DNA of 64,000 bases, from contig NC_035434.2 of the NCBI RefSeq assembly GCF_002127325.2, positions 77,941,343 through 78,005,342 of the forward strand, read 5' to 3'. Each line of letters opens with the position of its first letter. The stretch's first letter is position 1. A program made the translations under genes and the position numbers. Under the pieces are notes generated by a model. The model made no database searches and was not told where the DNA came from. It saw nothing but the letters and a program-made list of their open reading frames with translations. This document shows positions 11,925 to 22,200 of the stretch, in pieces. The DNA is from Helianthus annuus (taxonomy: Eukaryota; Streptophyta; Magnoliopsida; Asterales; Asteraceae).

Positions 11925-12290
11925 GTTCAAACGAAATTCCAAGTTCAAACAATATCCTCTTTTCAAACTAAACAGTTTCAAACGGTAATGATCTTGTTCA
12001 AACGGAAGTTGGTTCAAACGGTCAAGAAAGTTCAAACGGATAGGGTTAATTTCAAACGACTAGACTGCTTTCAAATGATGGAAAGCAGTTTCAAACGATG
12101 GAACCTGATTTCAAACGACCAGTTCAAACGGTCATGTATTTTCAAACGATAGAACCTGTTTCAAACGGTTGGTCAACACTTTCAAACGATGGGACCCAAA
12201 TTTCAAACGGTCAGGTATCCTTTTCAAACGATCACTCAAACGATTGATGTTTTTTCAAACGGAAGGTCCTGTTCGTTCAAACGGTCACCA
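11925..12290 (-). repeat. Word array CGTTTGAA in leader of element B
   Basis: About 17 copies of TTCAAACG (CGTTTGAA in element sense), often followed by GTCA or ATGG, at irregular 12-35 bp spacing. It occupies nearly the whole leader between primer site and gag. The same word occurs in both LTRs. Confidence 0.9.
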
Positions 12291-12488
12291 GTTTTCAGTC
12301 AATTTTCACCATTTTCACTTCGAGTTTTGATCTGAAACTTTCAAGGCTTTGTCTATGTTCAAAAACACACAGTCTGTGAACTTTTGGTCCAATTTTGTCC
12401 GGTAAAACTTTCTGAACTGATGAAAGAAGGTGTAGAAATCAGAATTTGAGCGAAAAACGAGCTAAACGGTAAGAACTCTTCCTCCTGT

Positions 12489-12500
12489 GCTCTGATACCA
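12489..12500 (-). other. Primer-binding site of element B (tRNA-iMet)
   Basis: The minus strand reads TGGTATCAGAGC, two bases from the 5' LTR. Confidence 0.93.
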
Positions 12501-12502
12501 AT

Positions 12503-12915
12503 TGTAGGATCGTGAATCGACATGTTGAGTCAATCAGAAGAGTGCTCAGACCGAATCAGAGGCGGAATACATTGATTTGGTCTTCGTTCAGCTTGTATTC
12601 ACTATTAATTATCTTGTTTATTGATCTTTAACAAAGTTACAGTACAGAGACACTTCGACGGAGCTTCGCCGTCGGAAATCAGAAAAGTTACAAATGAAAC
12701 CGTTTGAAGGATATATATACTAATAGCCTGACCGTTTGAACATGCTTCAAATGGCCAGCCTTCAAACGAACCGACTTTCAAGCGGACAAGACATTCAAAC
12801 GGTCATGTCTGTTTCAAACGGCCAGCAATCATTTTACTTGATTTCTTGTCCAATTTGACCTCCGACGAACCCGAGACTCGACATAAGACGAAGACGACAG
12901 ATGACTGCACCAACA
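12503..12915 (-). mobile_element. 5' LTR of element B
   Basis: 413 bp, the pair of 7178-7590. A TATA-like run (GTATATATAT on the minus strand) at 12711-12720 is the probable promoter for gag transcription. CGTTTGAA words lie in the upstream half of the LTR. Confidence 0.93.
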
Positions 12916-12920
12916 ATTCA
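12916..12920. repeat. Target duplication ATTCA, right of element B
   Basis: Matches 7173-7177. Confidence 0.92.
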
Positions 12921-13396
12921 CCCGAAGTGTTCACTAGAGATTTAGCCGCTCATGATGTTCGAACGATCTTCAAAGGCTTGATAGAGAATCAAGTTGATCA
13001 TGATTCGGATCTTGGTGGTAGATTAATGATGAGGATGATGAGAGTCGAGAGCCGAAGAATGATATATCTAGTTTTTTTGCTGCCAAAGTCGATGATGATG
13101 ATGTTGTTTGCGGCTCCCCAAAAGAAAGTATACGGCTCCTTCCAAAAAAAATGTCATTGGCCCAATAATTCGTGATGGATAATGATGATGTTACTAATGA
13201 ATCCAAGAGCCAACCATAGTCCTTCTACTGCCCCACTTCGATCGTATGGTGGTTCTCCCAAAATTGTTTTATTGCTGGCCCACTTAAGATCGATGGAATG
13301 TTAAATGGTAATATGATTTGATAAGTCCAAATTGTGTATAGTGGCTGCCACTTTTCGATGGATCATCAGACCCACTAAGAGGGTTTTTTTTTTAAA
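12921..13396 (-). mobile_element. E'-type gypsy LTR, copy 1, right piece
   Basis: Continues the left piece after B and matches about 34031-34500 with few differences. Similarity stops at a T-run, beyond which F2 begins, so about 450 bp of this LTR are missing on the right. Confidence 0.85.
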
Positions 13397-14245
13397 CTTA
13401 AATGTAACATTTGTGCTTGTAATCATTATGAACAGTTCAATTATCAACAAAACAATGTTATTTTATCCCAATGAATTGTTTGATTTTGTTTTACATTTTT
13501 CGTATTTTAACTTTTGTTCAATTTCAAACTCTACATCGCCTTCTGGAGAATTATACGCAAACTAGTACGTAAACATACTTAGTTTAATGCGACAAATACT
13601 CCGGAACATCAACATATACTCAACATACCTTAAATAACCGTTACATAATTTAGAAATAAGTTTTGAAGGCTTTGGTATGGCAAAAACAAGTTAATTCGCT
13701 TACAGGGACTAAACTTGACAAATTGCGAAAGTATGCCAATTCAAACTGTAACGAACATTCCGGAACATGTCCATAAGTTAAACATACCATAAATATCCTT
13801 TACATAGCTTAGAAATAGGCTTTGAGGGGTTTGGTATGCTAAAACAAACTTTTGGATCATTCAGGGGCTAAAAGTGTCAAAAAGTGCACAAGTTTGCACT
13901 TTCGCGCATAACTTACGTTCTGAATACACCCGGACATCCAAAAATTTATGTAAGCATCCTAGTATTATGCCTTAGTGTTTGGCATGAGAAAAATCCATTC
14001 GTCGCGCAATTTGGATCGTCTTTTGCGCTTATGCGCATTCCGTCGTAATTAACCGAACATCGCGACCGTACGGCCAAACGAACCGACATCCGACATATTT
14101 TTGAGCACATTTTTAGTTCCCTATACTTTAACATCATTTTAGAGATTTGAAATGGAGTTAACGGGGCTTAAACATGCCAAAAACGCATCAAATACCAAGT
14201 TTTGGTGCTGCAGGGACTAAAATGGTAAATCTGCCAAACTAGGGG

Positions 14246-14283
14246 CTTACGGACCGTAAGCCAAAGCCCATACGGTCCGTAAG
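14246..14283. repeat. Inverted repeat in LTR F2
   Basis: CTTACGGACCGTA (14246-14258) and TACGGTCCGTAAG (14271-14283) are perfect reverse complements with a 12-bp loop. The left arm with its next two bases (CTTACGGACCGTAAG) is itself an odd palindrome. Confidence 0.85.
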
Positions 14284-14468
14284 GGGTCCCCAGTACAGCA
14301 GAACCCACATTTAATGCTGATTGGCTCTTCAAATCGCGAAAGGTCCGATTGCCTTTTCACCCAATGAAAGGCCAAGGGCCATATTCAGTGAATCTAGCAT
14401 TGTAACACATGTACGCACAAGATCATGGCACGATATTCGATAAAACGATCCTATCGGTTCCACTTTTC

Positions 14469-14478
14469 CTATAAATAC
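14469..14478 (+). promoter_or_regulatory. TATA box of LTR F2
   Basis: CTATAAATAC followed by a C-run and an A-rich stretch, a typical plant LTR core promoter; transcription would run rightwards. Confidence 0.6.
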
Positions 14479-15552
14479 CCCCCCCCTTTTGTGTAAAAAT
14501 CACAAGAATCAGATCTAAAAAGCTCTAAGTTGAAGTACTGCTTCATACCTGAGTTTCTCTGATCTCGATTAGCATTCGGGGACTCTCCGTAAGTATTCTT
14601 TCATTGTTTTATCGCTTTTCAAGTCCGAAAGTCGACGTTTTGTTGACTTTCTGCGTTGACCAGCTTATGGTCGATGCGAAGTTCGTTGGAACTTCATAAC
14701 GTGAGCGTGATCACGATGGTTATGGTCCATAGTGACCATACCTACTGATTACCCCCTTATCTAGGCTTAGTGACGAGTCGTAGTTTCGGTCAAAATGCGC
14801 ATTCTTGCGTGTTTTGTAACCAAACTACTCGTGAGCATCAAAGCCGTTTGTTTTGATGCCAAACCTGTTTTCTAAACTTAGTTAAGCATGTTCTAACATG
14901 CTTAGCTCGTCACTTTTAGTATAGTGCTTATATAGGGTCGTAAGGTAAGTGATCTAAACCATCGCTTATACTTTCGAACCCGACCTATTTGGTCGATCAT
15001 TAGGATCCGACCAAACACATTAGTTGACCATAGCTATAACCTTCCGATGTTATACCTTGTGGTCACGATGTTAGGCGTTCCATACGCGTTCTACGCGAAC
15101 GACGCGTTAGGGTAGCATAAGCTATCTAAACGGGTCGTGATGGGTCGCAAGCACTTAGGTTAGGTTTCATTTTAGTATGTAGGCTTTGTTAAACCATATT
15201 ACACGAGTCCCCATACTCGTTTGGTTTACGAACCCGCATACTATCCGATCCTTCCGATTTGGTCCGGTATATTAACATAGCTACCTATTAGGTGCCGTTT
15301 GATATCCCGTGATCTTTAGCATTATCTGGTTATATTACAAGGAAGTCAAAGCAATCTCAGGTGAGTACATTGAACCCCTCTTTTACTGTTTTCTAAACTG
15401 TTTTGGGGTCAAACACATGTGCCTATCTGTTACATTCATGCTTTCCATGTTTTCACATCATATGCCTGCTATGTTGTTAGTACATTATAGTACACGATTT
15501 CATTACATTTCATGCTATGTATGCCCATTGTGTGCGTACTTAGTACATTGAT

Positions 15553-15805
15553 TTACATTACGTTTCTGTTGCATATGTTTACTCAGCATATGGACACATT
15601 GATTTACATAAACATTTCTGTTGCATATGTTTACTCAGCATATGGACACATTGATTTACATAAACATTTCTGTTGCATATGTTTACTCAGCATATGGACA
15701 CATTGATTTACATGAACATTTCTGTTGCATATGTTTACTCAGCATATGGACACATTGATTTACATGAACATTTCTGCTTCGTATGTTTACTTAGCATACT
15801 TAGTA
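15553..15805. repeat. 52-bp minisatellite in LTR F2
   Basis: Four to five tandem copies of a 52-bp unit; TTGCATATG recurs at 15569, 15621, 15673 and 15725, with a decayed copy near 15777. The repetitive small ORFs here are products of the array. Confidence 0.9.
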
Positions 15806-16975
15806 CAATTGTTTACATCACATGCCTTCATTTTGTTATGACATTTGGTTTGTTTAACATGGGACAATACATTCATTAACATTGATCACGCCGTTCGTTA
15901 GTAGGTAGTGGTACCATAGGAATTGACAACTCCCATTCCTGAAGTCCTGGGTTTGATAGGACTAGAAGGAATGACCGAATTCGATATACATAACTTAGAT
16001 AAACCTTTAATTTGTTTAAGGGTTTATCGCCGCAGTCTCAAGGCTTGGATGTATGCATAGTTTACAATACCGCATAGATGTTAATATCAATAGAGCATGC
16101 ATTTTTCCACAGAACATAATGTTGATTTAAACCACGTGTTACTTCAACGACTTGTTTCGTGCATTTTACATATGGTTTAAGTTGATACATTTCGCTTACC
16201 ATACATGATACATTTTGGGATACACATTACATGATTTACATTGAACATAAACACGTTGACATTGACATACACATTTGGTGGTTTTCATTGCACATAAACA
16301 TTTAACATGGTTTACACAATAACACTTGACATTTGGTTTATACATGAACAATTTACATGGTGGATTGGTTTGGGTAAATGGTTTGAGTAACGTGGAGTAT
16401 GTAATATGATGCAAACATGGTGGATACGCCGCTGGTACTTCCTATATATAAATGTTTGTATAATATTACATATCTTAGCGTTATCTAAATCATTTCAGTT
16501 TAGACATATAACATTTTATACCAATAACATACCTTTCATAAAACATTGTCCTACGAAACAACTTATTATATTCAACTCATTTTACTTGGTTACTCGTTTT
16601 GTCACACCCCCAAAATCCCACCCGCGGAGTACTACCGCTTGGAGGCGTGACTGACCAGGATCCAGCCACCAATCATACTGAACAAGCATATAAATAGTTA
16701 TAAAAGTTTAACCAATGCGATTGGTGTTTCAAACAAACAATGTTTAGGTTGCAAGCGGAAGCATAAATCTCAAAAGTAAAACATAAGTTCAAAGGTTTTC
16801 AAGTTTAACAAGGTACGCAGCGATCCGTGTCCCACAACGACTCTCCTCCATGCAAGCTCCAGCTGAGTACCTATGGTCCTGCAAAGCATGTAGTAACGAG
16901 TCAACAACTAGTTGAGTGAGTTCACAGTGGGTGTTCGTTTTAGTTGTTTCGAAAACAGTTTCCTTTATCTGGCAT

Positions 16976-17102
16976 CCTGCCGTGGGGGTTACCCCATAGT
17001 TTAAAAACGTGACTTGTTCATTCCCAGTTACTCCGGCACTCCAGCCGTAGGGGCTACCCCATGTTAGTTATCAGGCATTTCGGCCGTGGGGGCTACCCCA
17101 TG
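16976..17102. repeat. Three copies of a GTGGGG..CCCCA word in C LTR
   Basis: GCCGTGGGGG(C/T)TACCCCAT occurs near 16978, 17045 (one base changed) and 17085; each has TGGGG and CCCCA arms able to pair. Repeated in the middle LTR at about 24565-24690. Confidence 0.75.
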
Positions 17103-17808
17103 CGTACACTAGACTCGTTACCATATCGACTGCTGACTGTAGTCATGTTTATGTGCCCTGAAAATCATCAATGTCTATCATCATTGACGTGCCCCAGATC
17201 CATTAGTTCACGCCCGCCCTCTGCGGCACGGTGTGAGGTTTGTCAGACCTAAATAGCGCTATCTAACTAATGACCCGCTCGCCATTGGCCCGGCGATTAG
17301 TCGATACAAAAAGGGAGGGACTTCGTGATAGAGTTTTAGTCTAGTACGTGCTATCCGTCCATCCGGACGAGGAATCACATTCCTGAACCACTGCCGTCCT
17401 ACCCAAGGAGGACGAGGAACCCACGTTCCTTAACCCCGTTCCCAACCCAGGGAATCCCATGCTTTGTAGAGGGTGTGAACTCACCTTGGTTTGCTCGGTA
17501 GTAACACAGAAAGGTCAATCAATTGCAGGTAATCAATTAGGTCCTATCACAGATATTTTTCGTATCAGATTCAAGCCAGCAGTGCACGTATGTTCAACAC
17601 GTATTGTACACAGGTAATAATCATGGCAACACGTTTAACATTAACAGTTCGCAGTTAACAGTCAAACACAACCCAAAGTCTAAGTGTGAGGCCCTAACCG
17701 TTGGGCTCGTAATAACAGGCCCAAAACAACGCATTAAACAGTTAACTCAGAAGTCCACTAGGCCGGCCCATTAACTAAGGCCCGTAACTAAGCAAGCCCA
17801 CTAAGTGT

Positions 17809-18062
17809 GGTCTCGAGTCGCAACCGGACTCGCAAACATGGTTTCGAGTCATGCTGTTTGTGTTGATCATAGGTGGTTGCGAGTCGCAACCTATGTCGCA
17901 ACCACGGTTTCGGCTCGTCATGCTAAGGTCTCGAGTCGCAACGGGACTCGCAACCTGTGGTCTCGGCTTGTCATGCTATGGTTGCGAGTCGCAACCAGGT
18001 GTTCTCGACTCGCAATTGGTGTCGCAACGTGGAGGTTTCGAGTCGCAACCAGGGGTTCCGAC
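17809..18062 (-). repeat. Word array CTCGAGTCGCAAC in C LTR
   Basis: About ten variants of a word combining TCTCGAGTCGCAAC and GGTTGCGAGTCGCAACC (a perfect odd palindrome at about 17880-17896). The copy at 17809-17825, read in the sense of C, equals words in the leader of element J at 63211-63227 and 63251-63267. The same array stands in the middle LTR at 25396-25649. Confidence 0.85.
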
Positions 18063-18806
18063 TCCCCAACAGCTGCTGATTCTGCACAGTTGTACTATCC
18101 AATAGAATTTGAATGTCATGCAACACAAATATTGTACTATCCACTAAAACATGTTTTGTTGTCTAACAATTCATGAAATCAGATCAAACAAGCAGAATTC
18201 AAACATTCAAGGCACATTCAAGTTGTTCTTCATGTTCTTCAAACATTCAAACACATATTCACCATGTTCAACCCTTGTTCAAGCAAAAATCATGGACTAT
18301 AACTCACTAATATGCACCCTATTATAACAAGCATATTCATTTAATGGTTTCAATCCTCACACATGCAAACCGATTTCAGAAATTCCCTTATTCAAACACT
18401 ATCATGAACACAACCTTCTAGCATAAACAAGTCATTCGGATTTAAACCCATACAAAGCCGATTATAACATTTCATCATCTCATAATATCATTATTTGACA
18501 ACAAACAACTATTTTCTATCTAGCAAACATCTTTATCATAGATAGACAATCATCAAGCTAACACATATTATCATTCAACCTCATTACACATCAACAACAA
18601 ACCGAAATACAATATGAGTCACTAACCGGTTAAGAGGTAGGAAAGGTGAACTCTAATGTCGATTTCCAAGCTTGAACCGAAGATCCTAGTGCCAACCGAT
18701 TGGATCCGAGAATGGGGGAGTGTGCTTGTGTTCTTAGGGTTTTAGTGAGAGGGAAAGTGTGGGTGTGTGTAGTCCAAGGAAATGGTGAGTGTGGTCATGA
18801 GTGTAG

Positions 18807-18814
18807 TATTTATA
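18807..18814 (-). promoter_or_regulatory. TATA box of C 3' LTR
   Basis: The minus strand reads TATAAATA. The equivalent at 26394-26401 in the middle LTR is the one positioned to drive the intact gag-pol. Confidence 0.55.
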
Positions 18815-19133
18815 CTAGTTCTTCATGATCCACCCTAAAGGGCTTACGTGAACCGGTTAGAGGAGGTCACGGCCCAAAGGCCCAAATCGGTCACTATTCA
18901 CTCGAGACCTCATGGTCTCGAGTCGGGTCCTTGTCGTCTCGAGTTGGGTTCTCGACTCACGTAATATACATACATATATACCATACGTACAAGCAAGCAC
19001 ATAGTCACATAAAATGTTCACTTATGTTATTACATTAACAAGTTACTAGTCACGAAATGTTTCAAGCAAGTTACATCAAGATACAAGATAGGTTCTAAAT
19101 TTCGAGTTGTCACATCATCCCCAAGTTGAAAGA

Positions 19134-19252
19134 AATTTCGTCCCGAAATTTGATGGCACTCACTGAGGAAGCTAGTTAAGTTGCATGGTTTTCCCGGTTA
19201 TCCTGGGGTGTCACATCCTCCCCCCGTTGGTCTGGAATTTCGTCCCGAAATT
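19134..19252. repeat. Paired palindromes AATTTCGTCCCGAAATT beside purine tracts
   Basis: The 17-mer occurs at 19134-19150 and 19236-19252, each just upstream (in element sense) of a G-rich tract and a TGTGACA. The right copy is inside pol coding sequence. This looks like a duplicated polypurine-tract neighbourhood. Confidence 0.7.
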
Positions 19253-22200
19253 CCGTAGCTCCAGCCTCAGTAGTGGTCGTACTGTTTGCAAACAGTTGGG
19301 GATACTTTTGTTTCATCCGATCTTCGCGCTCCCAGGTGAACTCTGGGCCGCGACGTGAGTTCCAACGAACTCGAACGAGAGGTATTCTAGTGCTCTTGAG
19401 GACCTTAACATCCCGGTCCGTGATTTCGACTGGTTCCTCGACGAACTTCAACTGTTCGTCGATCGTGAGTTCCTTCAGAGGAACCACGTGGGTCTCATCT
19501 GACAGACACTTCTTCAGATTCGACACATGGAAAACGTTGTGAACTGCACCGAGTTCCGCTGGTAAGTTCAGTCTGTAGGCCACCTTGCCTATTTTCTCAA
19601 TGATTTCGAAAGGTCCAACGTATCGTGGGTTGAGTTTGCCTCGTTTACCAAAACGAACTACACCCTTCCAGGGTGAAACTTTGAGTAATACCCGCTCCCC
19701 AACCTGGAGCTCAAGTGGTTTCCTGCCCTTATCGGCGTAGGCCTTCTGACGGTCTCGAGCGGCCGCCATGCATTGTCGTATTTGAGCAATCCGCTCAGTA
19801 GTGTCTACCACATGTTCTGGACCAGTGATTTGACTATCCCCCACCTCTGCCCAACAAAGAGGTGACCGGCATTTACGTCCGTACAATGCCTCAAACGGAG
19901 CTGCTTTAATGCTAGTGTGGTAGCTGTTATTATACGAGAATTCCACGAGTGGCAGATGCCTTTCCCAGCTGTTGCCAAAGTCGATCACACATGCACGTAG
20001 CATGTCTTCTAAGGTTTGAATAGTGCGCTCGGACTGCCCGTCCGTCTGTGGGTGATACGCTGTGCTCATATCTAGACGTGAGCCAAAAGATTTGTGCATT
20101 GATTGCCACAGTTCTGAGGTAAAACGCGCGTCTCGATCCGAGATAATAGAAGTGGGCACCCCGTGCCTCGAAACAACTTCCTTGAGATATATTTCCGCTA
20201 GAGTGGAGAATTTATCTGTTTCCTTAATTGCCAAGAAGTGTGCGGACTTTGTAAGTCGATCCACAATCACCCAGATAGTATCGTTTCCGCGCTGTGATCT
20301 AGGTAGTCCAGTAACGAAATCCATGGAAATTTGCTCCCATTTCCATTGTGGTATCTCTGGTTGTTGGAGTAGGCCTGAGGGTTTCTGATATTCTGTCTTG
20401 ACTCGCGCACAAGTCAAACACTTGCTGACGTATGTCGCTATGTGGGCCTTCATGCTAGGCCACCAATACGTAGTTTTAATATCGTGGTACATCTTGTCCG
20501 AACCAGGGTGTACCGAGTAGCGAGATTTGTGTGCTTCACCCATCACAAGTTCTCGTAAGTCGCCATAGAGTGGGACCCAAATGCGTCCTGTTACGTAGTA
20601 AGCACCGTCTTCCTTCTGCTCTAAGCGTTGCCTTGACCCGCGTAGGGCTTCAGCTCTAACGTTTTCTGGTTTCAGTGCTTCTATCTGAGCAGCTCGTATT
20701 TGCGAAGGTAGACTAGAATGGATCGTGAGTTGTAGAGCTCTTACGCGCTTAGGCGCAGTGTCCTTTCGACTGAGGGCGTCAGCCACAACATTGGCCTTGC
20801 CCGGGTGATACCTGATAGAGCACTCGTAGTCATTCAGCAGCTCGACCCATCGTCGTTGCCGCATATTCAGTTCCTTCTGCTTGAATATGTGCTCCAGGCT
20901 CCTGTGGTCGGTGTAGATGGCGCACTTGGTTCCGTATAGGTAATGCCGCCATAACTTAAGTGCGAAAACAACAGCTCCCAGCTCTAAATCATGCGTAGTG
21001 TAGTTCTTCTCGTGAACTTTGAGTTGTCGTGAGGCGTAGGCTATGACTTTATCTCGTTGCATCAATACACAACCAAGACCTTGAATTGATGCATCACAGT
21101 AAACCACAAAATCTTCTGTGCCCTCTGGCAGTGAAAGGATAGGTGCACTACAAAGTCTATCCTTTAGATGCTGAAAAGCTAACTCTTGTGCATTTCCCCA
21201 ATGATAGACAACGCCTTTCTGCGTTAACAAGGTGAGAGGCTGCGCGATCTTAGAAAAATCCTTAATGAATCTCCTGTAGTACCCTGCCAATCCCAAGAAT
21301 TGGCGAATTTCCTTTGGTGTACGAGGTGCAGGCCAGTTCTTAATAGAGTCCACTTTGGATGGATCAACGTGAATCCCATCCTTGTTCACCACATGCCCTA
21401 AGAAATGGACTTCGCGAAGCCAGAAGTCGCATTTCGAAAACTTCGCGTAAAGCTGTTCTGTCCGAAGGAGTTCCAGAATAAGTCGTAGATGCTGTTCGTG
21501 CTCCTCCTGACTCTTAGAATAGATCAGGATGTCGTCGATGAAGACTATAACGAACTTGTCCAGGTACGGCTTGCAAACTCGGTTCATCAAGTCCATGAAA
21601 ACTGCGGGTGCGTTCGTCAGCCCAAACGGCATGACCAAAAACTCATAGTGCCCATATCGAGTCCTAAAGGCTGTCTTAGAGACATCCTCTTCTCGAACTC
21701 TCAGCTGGTGATATCCCGATCTCAGATCGATCTTTGAATAGTAGCTCGACCCCTGCAACTGGTCGAACAAGTCGTCAATGCGCGGTAGAGGATAACGGTT
21801 CTTCACAGTCACCTTGTTGAGTTCACGATAGTCGATACACATTCTAAAGGTACCATCCTTCTTCTTCACAAAAAGTACTGGAGCTCCCCAAGGCGATGAA
21901 CTAGGACGAATAAAACCCTTATCCAAGAGTTCTTGTAGTTGCGTGGAGAGTTCTTCCAATTCTGATGGAGCTAAACGATAAGGTGCACGGGCTATAGGCG
22001 CAGCTCCAGGGGTTAATTCAATCTGAAACTCGACTTGGCGATGGGGCGGAAGACCAGGTAATTCCTCAGGGAATACTTCAGGATAGTCTCGTACAACTGG
22101 AAAATCTTCTAGCTTCTTCTCTTTCTCTGTGGTATCAGTAACTAAAGCCAAAATCGCAGTGTGGCCCTTTCGTAAGCACTTCTGGGCCTTAAGAAGAGAG

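Larger units (their letters stand above)
7178..12915 (-). mobile_element. Complete gag-only LTR retrotransposon B
   Basis: A full insertion with ATTCA target duplications, 413-bp LTRs differing at about eight positions by eye, a tRNA-iMet primer site, a purine tract and one long ORF (gag, 813 aa). The 1.9 kb between the gag stop and the left LTR has no protease, integrase, reverse transcriptase or RNase H, so the element fits the class called terminal-repeat retrotransposons with a GAG domain and must borrow enzymes. It inserted into an E'-type gypsy LTR whose empty twin is at 33457-34946. Element D is a relative with the same layout. Confidence 0.9.
13397..16599 (+). mobile_element. Ty3/gypsy LTR F2, interrupted by element C
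   Basis: Long plus-strand LTR with a TATA box at 14469-14478. The stretch 15224-16599 aligns with 1-1371 of F1. It is cut at 16600 by the end of element C; the remaining 350 bp or so of the LTR, present in F1, are not found beyond C. Its left limit is only known as the point where the E' LTR copy stops. No gene. Confidence 0.7.
16600..19215 (-). mobile_element. 3' LTR of element C
   Basis: The plus-strand start TGTCACACCCCC is certain because it abuts the primer site in the other copy (24187). The other end is placed at 19215, where the minus strand reads a G-rich tract then TGTGACACCCC, a good inverted match to the other terminus. A second possible start, TGTGACAACTCG after TTGGGGATGA, lies at 19114. 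With the first choice the last codons of pol overlap the LTR. Confidence 0.7.

Noticed and set aside
15309..15879. Overlapping ORFs with repeated HIDLHKHFC units
   Set aside because: They are produced by the 52-bp minisatellite whose unit is not a multiple of three; no start context or domain.
17805..18176. 123-codon ORF with repeated RVAT units (also 25392-25763)
   Set aside because: It is a by-product of the CTCGAGTCGCAAC word array in the LTR of C and lies on the strand opposite to the element.
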